The notes: generated by a model not told the origin, from the sequence alone. DNA of 8,148 nt from CALMEC01 sp031372145 (GCA_031372145.1 JANMKR010000177.1:1-8148); one strand, 5' to 3'. Shown: positions 1 through 6,620, counted from the stretch's first letter. A program made the numbers and translations.

Positions 1-317
1 TCTGTTCTATGCCCTACCTGCCGGGTGCCTCCGCGGCCGAACTGAGCCGGCGCGCGGAACGCCCCCTCGAGACGATCCAGCCCTTTCTGCGAGCGTTCGT
101 CGCGGGCTACGTCCGGCAAGCATCGGCGCCCACCGAGCTGCTGCAGAAAGCCGTGCGTTTCGCCGCAGCAGGACTCATTCGCATCGCGCGATCGCTCGGT
201 GAGGGTTCGGACACCGTCCTGGGACACCAGCTGCTGTTGTTGCAGGTGGCCGAGCACATCCTGCGGCGTCCCGATGCGGCCGCGTCCCAGCTGCTCGGAC
301 TCGGTTTGCCGATATGA
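1..317 (+). CDS. C-terminal end of a probable APH-fold kinase (5' partial), likely the Ser/Thr kinase of a split lanthipeptide-type synthetase
   Basis: The reading frame is open from the left edge; the first Met codon (position 9) has no Shine-Dalgarno sequence before it, so this is most likely the last ~105 residues of a longer protein. The fragment is helical, with the Leu/Ala-Arg-rich pattern (FLRAFVAGY, then LLQKAVRFAA) usual for the C-terminal lobe of aminoglycoside phosphotransferase-like kinases. No catalytic motif (HxDxxxxN, DxD) lies in the visible part, so the assignment leans on context: it overlaps a HopA1-family gene by four bases (ATGA), and such pairs of APH-like kinase and HopA1-like protein are known from thioamitide and class V lanthipeptide clusters, where they dehydrate Ser/Thr. 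By inference it would phosphorylate Ser/Thr of a precursor peptide in the cytoplasm. It could instead be another helical protein; the complete gene would settle this. Confidence 0.55.
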   Translation, partial: CSMPYLPGASAAELSRRAERPLETIQPFLRAFVAGYVRQASAPTELLQKAVRFAAAGLIRIARSLGEGSDTVLGHQLLLLQVAEHILRRPDAAASQLLGLGLPI

Positions 318-1309
318 GCGAGCACCATCGCACGCGCATGCTCGAGGCCTTGGTCGCGCTCGAGCTGCGTCCAGACGGCACGCATTCGTGGTTTGGGCAG
401 TCGATGCCGACGGCGGGCACGAGCGTCAAGCCAGCGTCATCGCGAGGGGATGTCGAGGCATTCCAGCGGCATGAGGTGCAGATCACGCTGTACGCCGACT
501 TCTATGGGCGCGGCCGTGCGGTGCGGGCCAATGCTGTGGACGTGTTTCCTGACTCCACGTCGACGGCCACGTTCACCGCGGCGCTCCAGTGCGCGAATCA
601 CGGCACCGGAGGGCGCGACCCTGGATGGCGGGTCCGTGCCGTGCATCAGGACGCCCTTGTCATTGAGAAGGGCGTGCTCGCCATTCGCGTTCAGCCCGAC
701 GAGTTCACCGTGGCCGGCGGTCCGGCGGTCCCCGGCGCCGAAGGTGATCTTCGCCTGCCGAACGCGTTGGATGCCCGGTCCCCCGGCTACCACATGGTGC
801 TCGGCAACAGCACGCTGCCAAACGACGCCGTCCTGACGCGCGTCTACTTCAACCTGACGCCCGAGGGTGCGATCACGGCGACCGACCGGATCACGAGACA
901 CCTGAACGACACGGGCGTGGCGTTCATGTTCAAGACCTTGAGCGACACCGCCGCGTACACGCGCTGCGATGCCGCGGTGCTCTACGTACACCGCCGCGAC
1001 GAGTCCCACGCCATCGATTTCGCACGTCAATTTGCCCGAGCAGCCGGCCGGGGCATCAAGCCGGCAGAACCGGCGATGACGTTCAGGATCACACCTGGGA
1101 TCGGCCTGGCCCATGACCCCGGGGACGGCGAGAGCTTCGGGCTTCATCGTTGCGGGTTGCTGGCGGACGCTGCCGTCGCCGCATGGCGCAGGGGTCGCCC
1201 GATGCGGGCGCGTCTGGTCGCCGCACTCGAGAGCGCGTTCGGCGCGGCCGGGCTCTCGGTCGATCACCCGTACGCCGCCGCCGGTCTCGCCCACGTGGGG
1301 CGCTCGTGA
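314..1309 (+). CDS. HopA1-family protein, putative phospho-Ser/Thr lyase (LxmY/TvaD-like)
   Basis: 331 aa, about the length of stand-alone HopA1-family proteins. The family signature is in the middle: RVYFNLTPEG (residues 176-185), then FMFK (204-207) and YTRCDAAVLYV (215-225). Named relatives are the plant-pathogen effector HopA1 and the proteins paired with APH-like kinases in thioamitide (TvaD-type) and class V lanthipeptide (LxmY-type) clusters. There they are believed to eliminate phosphate from phospho-Ser/Thr to give dehydroalanine/dehydrobutyrine. Lys207 in the conserved FxFK motif is a candidate catalytic or phosphate-binding residue (inference). There is no signal peptide or membrane segment, so it is cytosolic. 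The start ATG overlaps the preceding stop (ATGA, 314-317) with only a weak ribosome site, indicating translational coupling to the kinase; its own stop overlaps the LanC-like gene by four bases. The lyase activity is inferred from relatives. Confidence 0.8.
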   Translation: MSEHHRTRMLEALVALELRPDGTHSWFGQSMPTAGTSVKPASSRGDVEAFQRHEVQITLYADFYGRGRAVRANAVDVFPDSTSTATFTAALQCANHGTGGRDPGWRVRAVHQDALVIEKGVLAIRVQPDEFTVAGGPAVPGAEGDLRLPNALDARSPGYHMVLGNSTLPNDAVLTRVYFNLTPEGAITATDRITRHLNDTGVAFMFKTLSDTAAYTRCDAAVLYVHRRDESHAIDFARQFARAAGRGIKPAEPAMTFRITPGIGLAHDPGDGESFGLHRCGLLADAAVAAWRRGRPMRARLVAALESAFGAAGLSVDHPYAAAGLAHVGRS

Positions 1310-2571
1310 CGACGCCGACCGAGGCGGCTGTGCAGATCGCGCATGCGATTGCCGGTGATGCGTTCTGGCATGAGGATCGATGCTCCTGGATCGCTCCGGT
1401 CCCCGAGGCGCGAGGGAGCGTGACAGTGCGTCCCGTGGACGGCTCGCTCTTCTCAGGTACCGCCGGTATCGCGCTGTTTCTGGCCGAAGCACATGCAGTC
1501 GATCCTCATCCCCGGCTGCGGCGGACGTGCGAGGGCGCGTTGCGCCATGCGCTTCGCCGAGCCCATGACCCCTCTTTGACATCGAGCCCTGGTTTGTACA
1601 CCGGCTCGCTCGGTGTCGTCCTCGCCGCACGTCGCATCGCGTCCCGACTCGACAAACCCGGAATCTTCGAGGCTGCGCTCGACCTGGTGGAGCCAACGCT
1701 CGACGGACCACCTCCCGATGAGACCGACCTCCTGGACGGGTTGGCCGGCATCGTCATCGGTCGGCTCGCGTTGCGTCACGAGACCGGCGACGACCTCGAG
1801 GTGGTCATCGACCTGTGCGACGAGATCGTCGAGCGCGCGCGGCGCGACGATGGCGCGCTGTCCTGGGCGACCGGGCCCGCTGACGAGCGGTCTGGTGACC
1901 TGCTGGGACTCGCGCACGGCGCGTCCGGCATCGCGGTGGCGCTCACTTCGGTCGGCGCCGCAGCCGAGCGCGGCGACCTGCGCGACGCGGCACTCGGCGC
2001 GGCTCGCTACGAACGCGGCCATTTCGACCAGCGGTTGCGCAACTGGCCGGATTTCCGCATCGATCCGAGTGACCGATCACGGGGGCCGAGCTTCATGTGG
2101 GCGTGGTGCCACGGCGCACCCGGTATCGCCGTTGCGCGCCTCGCCATCGCCGGGTCGTGCGACGACCCGACCATCGAGCGCGACGCCCGTTTGGCTTTGG
2201 ACTGCACGGCAGAGGTCGTCAGGCGCACGGTTGAGGCCGACGGCGCGGACTTTTGTCTGTGCCACGGGCTCGCCGGCAACGCCGACGTTCTGCTCTACGC
2301 CGCCCGCCTGACAGGGGATGCGTCGTGGGCGCTGGTCGCCGAAGATGTGGCGGCCGGTGGAATCGCCCGCTATCACGAGCGCGGCACCCCGTGGCCCTGC
2401 GGGCAGGGTCGGGGCTCGGTTCCCTCGCTCTTCGTCGGCACGGCCGGCATCGGACACTTCCTGCTGCGGGTCGCCGACCCGACGATTCCATCCGTGCTCG
2501 CCGTCGACACCGGGATCGCTTCACTGGCGTCAGACCACCAGACCCAGTGGCGCCCCGAGGAGGTGCTGTGA
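1306..2571 (+). CDS. LanC-type lanthionine cyclase (zinc-dependent)
   Basis: 421 aa, the usual size of LanC proteins. The alpha/alpha-barrel glycine motifs recur: GTAG (51-54), GLYTGSLG (96-103), GLAG (145-148), HGASG (204-208), WCHGAPG (267-273), CHGLAGN (319-325) and a last GTAGIG near the C terminus. The three zinc ligands of LanC enzymes are present as Cys268 (WCHG) and Cys319-His320 (CHG); His204 matches the conserved active-site His of the AHG motif in NisC. The enzyme should activate Cys thiols on zinc and add them to dehydroalanine/dehydrobutyrine to form (methyl)lanthionine rings. It is a separate protein, not fused to a kinase or dehydratase. The GTG start (1306) overlaps the previous stop (GTGA), with GGGG at 1297-1300 as a plausible ribosome site; the longer upstream open frame is the shadow of the HopA1 gene. 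It is soluble, with no signal peptide. Confidence 0.9.
   Translation: MTTPTEAAVQIAHAIAGDAFWHEDRCSWIAPVPEARGSVTVRPVDGSLFSGTAGIALFLAEAHAVDPHPRLRRTCEGALRHALRRAHDPSLTSSPGLYTGSLGVVLAARRIASRLDKPGIFEAALDLVEPTLDGPPPDETDLLDGLAGIVIGRLALRHETGDDLEVVIDLCDEIVERARRDDGALSWATGPADERSGDLLGLAHGASGIAVALTSVGAAAERGDLRDAALGAARYERGHFDQRLRNWPDFRIDPSDRSRGPSFMWAWCHGAPGIAVARLAIAGSCDDPTIERDARLALDCTAEVVRRTVEADGADFCLCHGLAGNADVLLYAARLTGDASWALVAEDVAAGGIARYHERGTPWPCGQGRGSVPSLFVGTAGIGHFLLRVADPTIPSVLAVDTGIASLASDHQTQWRPEEVL
2557..2563 (+). promoter_or_regulatory. Strong ribosome binding site for the metallopeptidase gene
   Basis: GAGGAGG lies four bases before the GTG at 2568, inside the end of the LanC-like gene. It is the best Shine-Dalgarno match in the operon and decides the start of the metallopeptidase. 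The open frame runs more than 300 bases further upstream but only as a shadow of the LanC gene. Confidence 0.75.
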
Positions 2572-3596
2572 AATACCCCGACTACATTCGATACATCGAG
2601 CTGACCCAGGCCGTGCAATACCAGCCCCAGGGCGGGAACATGCCCGGCCGGATCGCGCTCCTCCAGGATCGCCCGCTCTATGTCAGGGTGTTCCTGAGCA
2701 AGGCGGCGAGCAAGTGGCGACCAGGGTCGATGCCCGTGGCCGTCACCGCAACGCTGACGAGCGACAAAGGATCGCCCCACCGCCTGCTGAACCGGGGGAC
2801 GGTCATCGATCCGGTGGTCGCCGGCAAGCTCCCGTCTCAGGACCCCGAGTCGTCGTTCAACTTCGAAGTCGCGGGACCCTTTGTGCGCGACGGTCTCAGG
2901 CTGACCCTTGCGCTTTCCGGACAGGATTCGAAAGGTGCAAAAATTGCGTTCGACCCGATCGCGCTCGATCCCATTGGCTGCTCGCCACCGGCCCGGCTCG
3001 ACATCCATCTCGTGCCCATCACCCTCGCGACCGTCACGAACAATGGGGAGATCGTCGACAACTGCCTGACACCGAACCCAAATCACGCCCTCGAACAGAT
3101 CACCGCACTCGGGCAAGCACTGCCGGTTTCGGACCTGAGGGTCCACTGGGTCACGGGGCAACCATGCCCTGCGGCTGCAGCCGAGAAAGCGTTGCAGGAC
3201 GTCGCGGCATGGTTCGCCGGCTTCGCGGCCCACTACACCGGTCCCGGGATCTACGTCGGCGTGGTGGGCCAGCAGTGGCACGCAAATGCGCGCATCAAGA
3301 GCGGCGTGGACGGGATGTGGGCGCATGGGGTTGCGATCTTTGCGCAACCCGATCCCCAATCGGCGATCCACGAGATCGGACACCAGTTCGCGCGAGACCA
3401 TCTCGGCGCCGGCAAGCTCGATGCGCGCGGCTTCCGGCTGAAGACGGGTCAGGGGGCGCCGACCGTGGTCGAGATCCCCTCGTCCGCTGGTGGCTACCAC
3501 GACTACATGGGCGACTTCCTCACGGATCAGGCACGCGTCTGGACGTCTGCAGCCGGCTACGCGACGGTGTCCGACCACCTGCCGAGGGGCTACTGA
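2568..3596 (+). CDS. Metzincin-type zinc metallopeptidase with N-terminal beta domain
   Basis: 342 aa. The zinc site is HEIGHQFARDH (268-278): His268, His272 and His278 as ligands and Glu269 as general base. This is the metzincin spacing HExxHxxGxxH, with Ala275 in place of the usual Gly. A Met-turn follows at DYMGDF (Met314), then a Trp-Ser-Tyr-type segment (VWTSAAGY) like that seen after the Met-turn in M66-like/secreted metzincins. The N terminus carries IELTQAVQ (10-17) and LYVRVF (37-42), a pattern I know from Ig-like domains preceding such peptidases. Unlike those relatives it has no signal peptide or membrane helix, so it is probably cytosolic. The gene overlaps LanC by four bases (GTGA) and the next gene by one (TGATG). 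In this setting a role in cleaving the leader of a modified peptide is plausible, but this is inference; the substrate is unknown. Confidence 0.8.
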   Translation: MKYPDYIRYIELTQAVQYQPQGGNMPGRIALLQDRPLYVRVFLSKAASKWRPGSMPVAVTATLTSDKGSPHRLLNRGTVIDPVVAGKLPSQDPESSFNFEVAGPFVRDGLRLTLALSGQDSKGAKIAFDPIALDPIGCSPPARLDIHLVPITLATVTNNGEIVDNCLTPNPNHALEQITALGQALPVSDLRVHWVTGQPCPAAAAEKALQDVAAWFAGFAAHYTGPGIYVGVVGQQWHANARIKSGVDGMWAHGVAIFAQPDPQSAIHEIGHQFARDHLGAGKLDARGFRLKTGQGAPTVVEIPSSAGGYHDYMGDFLTDQARVWTSAAGYATVSDHLPRGY

Positions 3597-4540
3597 TGAC
3601 CACGGAGACGTGCATCACCCTGAGCGCGCGCATCCACTTCGATGCGGCGAGGAGTGCGCATACCGAGGTGGAGATCCGCCCGTCGTTCGTGACCGAGGCC
3701 ATCCCGAGCAGGGCATCGCGACACCACGAACCCTCACCCGTAACCGAGGCGTTCACCGTTGTGTTCCTCGACGTCGACGAGGTGACCCTCGCATCGCATC
3801 CATTGCGCCCCTTACTGCAACGCGAGCAGACTGACCCTCGCTCGATCGTGATCGTTCAAACGATCCCCTGGCCTGAGCGCGTGGGGGCCGTCCAGATCGT
3901 TCGCAACGGCGAGATCGCCGTCGAGGTGGACGTCGCCGCCGACGTCCCCGAAATCACGGCTGTGAGCGCGGATGTGCTCAGACCTGACGATCGCGAGTAC
4001 GTCGTCGATTGGACACTCGACAGGTCGCCGCCGCCGGATTCCGAGTACCTCGTGCGCTACAGCCCGGATGACAGGGACACGTGGTACCCGCTGTTCCTGG
4101 GTCCGCTTGAGGGTCCGCGGGTCGTCTTCGAGCTGAACGATCTCCCGGGCGGGGCCGCGTGCCTGTTCGAGGTCGTGATCGCACACGGGGTGACGAGTCG
4201 GTCGACCATCGGGGGACCGTTTCCGGTTCTCGAACCGCCTGCACGACTCACGATCCTCCACCCGGTCGCACCGCCCGGGGAGCCCGCCGTGACCCTCGCA
4301 GCCGATGACCTGCTGCGTCTCTCAGGGGCCGTCTCGTCTTCGGCGACAGACGTACCCGAAGAGATGCTTGAATGGTGGGCGAGCGGTACCACCGAGCCCG
4401 CAGGGCATCGACTCGGCAGCGGCCGAGCCCTGACGATCCGGGGTGACGATCTCTCCCCGGGTGTCAATACGGTCACGTTCAGAGTGGATGATCCCGCCGG
4501 CCCCGCGCCGGCTCAAGTGCTCGTGATCCGGCAGCCCTAA
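3596..4540 (+). CDS. Fn3/Ig-like beta-sandwich protein, apparent C-terminal half of a split metallopeptidase
   Basis: 314 aa, no signal peptide, no catalytic motif seen. Residues ~1-115 are beta-rich and contain TIPWPERVGAVQIV (89-102). Residues ~118-212 look like a fibronectin III domain, with DWT (138-140), RYSPDDRDTWYPL (154-166) and LPGGAACLFEV (183-193). Residues ~215-312 look like an Ig/PKD-like domain: LTILHP, RLSGAV, LEWWASG, a Leu-Gly-x-Gly turn, and LSPGVNTVTFRVDD. The same order of elements (TLPWPEG-like, YSPDGGxTW-like, LPGG, Ig domain) is familiar to me from the C-terminal part of large secreted metzincins that begin with an IEVTQAIQ-type domain. The protein therefore looks like the other half of the preceding gene's product, expressed in step with it through a TGATG overlap. 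The likely role is a binding or scaffolding partner of the peptidase (inference). Its stop TAA (4538-4540) directly abuts the stop of the opposing gene. Confidence 0.75.
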   Translation: MTTETCITLSARIHFDAARSAHTEVEIRPSFVTEAIPSRASRHHEPSPVTEAFTVVFLDVDEVTLASHPLRPLLQREQTDPRSIVIVQTIPWPERVGAVQIVRNGEIAVEVDVAADVPEITAVSADVLRPDDREYVVDWTLDRSPPPDSEYLVRYSPDDRDTWYPLFLGPLEGPRVVFELNDLPGGAACLFEVVIAHGVTSRSTIGGPFPVLEPPARLTILHPVAPPGEPAVTLAADDLLRLSGAVSSSATDVPEEMLEWWASGTTEPAGHRLGSGRALTIRGDDLSPGVNTVTFRVDDPAGPAPAQVLVIRQP

Positions 4541-4858
4541 CTAAGCCGCGACAGGGATGCGGCGGTCGTGCTCGGGGGTGCCGCGGAAGAGCTCGAGTGC
4601 TTGGAGCACCCGGGTAAAGTTCTGGGTGTCGAGTTGCTTGGGAAGCTCCCAGATCCCGACCACGCCTTCGGCTTCCCACAGATCGAATGCGACACGGACG
4701 AGGGTGGCCTCACCACCGGACATCGTTGCGGTCTCGGCAAGCAGACCCTCCCACGCAAAGTCGTCGTCGCCGATGTACGGCGTGCAGCGGGGTGCCAGAG
4801 ACGGACTGGTCAGAATGTGCCGGACGGCTGTGTACTCCGGCGATGGCCTGTTCTTCAC
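4541..4858 (-). CDS. Small uncharacterised protein
   Basis: 105 aa from a GTG start at 4858. The frame continues upstream to an ATG at 5026, but that longer start would cross the divergent promoter region and overlap tetR. The GTG has a good ribosome site (AAAGGA, 4870-4865) six bases before it. The product is acidic and probably soluble, with a conserved-looking C-terminal half: ETATMSGGEATLVRVAFDLW, then VGIWELP and FTRVLQALELF. I have an impression of similar small actinobacterial hypothetical proteins, but I know no function. It is divergent from the TetR gene across 144 bases that contain two operator-like sites, so it is probably under control of that regulator. Its TAG stop touches the TAA of the convergent operon with no base between. 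It could be a remnant, but the intact frame, good ribosome site and protein-like composition favour a real gene. Confidence 0.6.
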   Translation of the reverse strand: MKNRPSPEYTAVRHILTSPSLAPRCTPYIGDDDFAWEGLLAETATMSGGEATLVRVAFDLWEAEGVVGIWELPKQLDTQNFTRVLQALELFRGTPEHDRRIPVAA

Positions 4859-4864
4859 GGGGGT

Positions 4865-4870
4865 TCCTTT
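4865..4870 (-). promoter_or_regulatory. Ribosome binding site fixing the GTG start of the small - strand gene
   Basis: Read on the - strand, AAAGGA is followed six bases later by GTG (4858-4856). It argues for the short 105-aa product rather than the longer open frame reaching into tetR. Confidence 0.55.
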
Positions 4871-4877
4871 CGTGATC

Positions 4878-4894
4878 GATGCGCGCAGCGCATC
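4878..4894 (-). other. Hairpin in the 5' leader of the small - strand gene
   Basis: GATGCGC (4878-4884) and GCGCATC (4888-4894) form a perfect 7-bp stem with a 3-base loop. Outer arms CGTGAT (4871-4876) and ATCACG (4892-4897) offer a competing pairing that would run up to the ribosome site of the - strand gene. It could influence translation or be a protein-binding palindrome; nothing else supports a role. Confidence 0.3.
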
Positions 4895-4909
4895 ACGATC
4901 GCAGTGCCA

Positions 4910-4930
4910 TTCGCTACGCTCCGTAGCGTT
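4910..4930. promoter_or_regulatory. Putative TetR-family operator, copy 1
   Basis: The core CGCT-n-CG-nnn-CG-n-AGCG (4912-4928) is a perfect 7-bp inverted repeat around a CTC centre, followed by TT. It shares this layout, including the trailing TT, with the second copy 55 bp to the right. It lies 52 bases upstream of the - strand gene start and 72 upstream of tetR. Length, dyad symmetry and position fit an operator of the adjacent TetR-family protein. Confidence 0.55.
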
Positions 4931-4964
4931 GCGGCAGAAACACCGTACCAAAGCATCGGCAACA

Positions 4965-4985
4965 AACGCTCCGCAACGTAGCGTT
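4965..4985. promoter_or_regulatory. Putative TetR-family operator, copy 2
   Basis: AACGCT (4965-4970) and AGCGTT (4980-4985) are the outer arms, with CG (4972-4973) and CG (4977-4978) symmetric inside. The pattern CGCT-n-CG-nnn-CG-n-AGCG is the same as copy 1. It ends 17 bases before the tetR start codon, a usual position for autorepression. Confidence 0.55.
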
Positions 4986-5002
4986 CTCGACGAAACCTTT
5001 AC

Positions 5003-5635
5003 ATGACGACTACACGTTCGAAACACGAACCCCAGAACGCGCCGCCGCTCGCTCGGAGCGAGCGGACGCGGATTGCCATCCTGGATGCCACACGCGAGCT
5101 GCTGGCCGAGGGCGGGGTTGCGACGTTGACGGTCGAAGGTGTCGCGGCCCGAGCCGGTGTCGCCAAGACGACGATCTATCGCCGGTGGCGCGGCAAGGAC
5201 GAGCTGGCGCTCGCAGTACTCGTCGACATGGTCGAGAGCGTGACGTCGACACCAGACTTGGGGGATGCGCGTCGCGAACTTATCCGGTTCGTCGGCAAGG
5301 CCGTCAAGATCCTGAACTCCACGCTGATGGGGCGGGTGATGCAGGGCTTGGTTTCAGACCTCGCGACTGATCCGGAATTGGCCGATGCGTTTCGAGCCCG
5401 GGTGGTCACGCTCCGCATCGATGAGACGCGTCGGGTCGTCGATCGCGGCGTCGCACGAGGTGAGCTTCGACCCGACATCGACATCGAACTCGCTCATGAA
5501 CTGCTGTTTGGGCCGGTCTACTACCGTCTCCTTCTGAGCGGCGGGCCGCTGGAGGGTCGCTTTGCCGAGCAGATCGTCGATGCGCTCATGCCGGGTCTCC
5601 TGGTGGGTAAGACCACCCGGCGCCGGCGCGCCTGA
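5003..5635 (+). CDS. TetR/AcrR-family transcriptional regulator
   Basis: 210 aa, normal for the family. The N-terminal DNA-binding domain spans about residues 22-68: TRIAILDATRELL, LTVEGVAARAGV and the recognition-helix segment AKTTIYRRWRGKDEL. The rest is an all-helical ligand-binding/dimerisation domain of the type seen in actinobacterial TetR proteins (LMGRVMQGL, RGELRPDIDIELAHELLFGPVYYRLL), ending in a basic tail. The ligand cannot be told from the sequence. Two matching 21-bp dyads lie in the divergent intergenic region, so it probably represses itself and the small - strand gene. No Shine-Dalgarno sequence precedes the ATG; translation may rely on a short or absent leader. The following pirin gene begins 73 bases later with its own ribosome site, so co-transcription is possible but not shown. 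Confidence 0.92.
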   Translation: MTTTRSKHEPQNAPPLARSERTRIAILDATRELLAEGGVATLTVEGVAARAGVAKTTIYRRWRGKDELALAVLVDMVESVTSTPDLGDARRELIRFVGKAVKILNSTLMGRVMQGLVSDLATDPELADAFRARVVTLRIDETRRVVDRGVARGELRPDIDIELAHELLFGPVYYRLLLSGGPLEGRFAEQIVDALMPGLLVGKTTRRRRA

Positions 5636-5694
5636 CCTGACCAAGACGCTGAGATCGGGTCCTGGCATACCATGAGCGGACTCGTCAGTCGCGC

Positions 5695-5700
5695 AGGGAG
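5695..5700 (+). promoter_or_regulatory. Ribosome binding site of the pirin gene
   Basis: AGGGAG lies eight bases before the ATG at 5709 and supports that start; the protein then begins at the expected pirin N terminus. Confidence 0.6.
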
Positions 5701-5708
5701 ATGCTCAC

Positions 5709-6620
5709 ATGTCGATTCGCGCAATCAAGAACGTCACCGCGGCAACGCCGACGATGGAGGGTGCCGGGGTCAAGTTGCACCGGGCCTTCGGGTTCGGCGA
5801 TACGGAGCCGTTCGATCCGTTTCTGCTGTTCGATGACTTCCGCAACGACCGGCCCGAGGACTACCTGGCCGGGTTTCCGTGGCACCCGCACCGTGGCATC
5901 GAGACCATCACCTACGTGCTGTCCGGGACCGTGGAGCACGGTGACAGCCTCGGCAACCACGGCGCGCTGGAGTCGGGGGACGTCCAGTGGATGACCGCCG
6001 GCCGCGGGATCCTGCACCAGGAGATGCCGCACGGTGACCCCCAGGGACGGATGCACGGATTCCAGCTGTGGGGCAACCTGCCGTCGCGCCTCAAGATGAC
6101 CGCGCCGCGCTACCAGGATGTCAAAGGCGCTGACATCCCCGTCATCACCGACGACGACGGTACCCAGGTACGGGTCGTCTGCGGTTCGTTCTGGGGGCAG
6201 TCGGGGCCGGTCGATGGGATCGCCGCCGACCCCATCTACCTCGACGTGTCGGTCCCCCCGGGGCTGACCAAGCGCCTGCCGGTTGCGACGGAGCGTCACG
6301 CGTTCGCGTACGTGTTCGCAGGGAGCGGGCGATTTGATTCGGGCTCGGACCCGCGGCTGGTCCGCACCGACACCGTCCTGGGTGAGGACATCGACGACGA
6401 ACCTCCCTACTCGGCCATCGGCAACCGGTCGCTGGTGCTCTTCGACCGAGGCGACGAGGTCGTGGTCCGCGCCGGCGAGGAGGGCATCCGGTTCCTGCTG
6501 GTCTCCGGCCGGCCGATCGAGGAGCCGGTCGCCTGGTACGGCCCGATCGTCATGAACACACGTGAGGAGATCGCGACCGCGATCTCGCAGCTCAAGGATG
6601 GGAGCTTTCTGGGCGGATGA
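5709..6620 (+). CDS. Pirin family protein (bicupin)
   Basis: 303 aa, the usual length. The N-terminal cupin has the pirin signature FPWHPHRGIETITYVLSG (56-73), EHGDSLGN (76-83) and WMTAGRGILHQEM (94-106). The four metal ligands known in pirins are present as His59, His61, His103 and Glu105. HGFQLWGNLP and the second cupin (GSFWGQSGP onward, ending near EEPVAWYGPIVMNTREEI) follow in normal order. Bacterial pirins are cytosolic iron proteins; some have quercetinase activity, others bind metabolic enzymes, so the exact role is open. The last four bases overlap the next gene (ATGA), so pirin and the TIM-barrel protein are co-translated. This pairing is not one I recognise as a functional unit. 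It is intact, with all key residues. Confidence 0.96.
   Translation: MSIRAIKNVTAATPTMEGAGVKLHRAFGFGDTEPFDPFLLFDDFRNDRPEDYLAGFPWHPHRGIETITYVLSGTVEHGDSLGNHGALESGDVQWMTAGRGILHQEMPHGDPQGRMHGFQLWGNLPSRLKMTAPRYQDVKGADIPVITDDDGTQVRVVCGSFWGQSGPVDGIAADPIYLDVSVPPGLTKRLPVATERHAFAYVFAGSGRFDSGSDPRLVRTDTVLGEDIDDEPPYSAIGNRSLVLFDRGDEVVVRAGEEGIRFLLVSGRPIEEPVAWYGPIVMNTREEIATAISQLKDGSFLGG

Noticed and set aside
437..1711. Long open frame on the - strand (over 400 codons) opposite the HopA1 and LanC genes
   Set aside because: It is the antisense shadow of two well-recognised proteins; its translation is Arg/Pro/His-rich with no domain pattern, as expected in high-GC DNA.
2373..3578. Long open frame on the - strand (about 400 codons) opposite the metallopeptidase
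   Set aside because: It is antisense to a gene with a clear zinc-site motif and good ribosome site; no recognisable motif in its own translation.
4597..4609. Hairpin GTGCT-TGG-AGCAC as terminator of the RiPP-type operon
   Set aside because: Only a 5-bp stem, no T-run, and it lies inside the coding sequence of the opposing gene.
4859..5026. Longer version of the small - strand gene starting at an ATG at 5026
   Set aside because: It would overlap the start of tetR and run through both operator-like dyads; the added residues are Cys/Arg-rich and not protein-like, and the GTG at 4858 has a proper ribosome site.
5602..5617. GGTGG/CCACC hairpin near the end of tetR as a terminator
   Set aside because: Short stem inside the coding region without a T-run.
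5645..5673. Possible promoter for pirin with a TACCAT -10 element at 5668-5673
   Set aside because: No convincing -35 hexamer 16-18 bases upstream; too weak to call, though the spacing to the gene would be reasonable.
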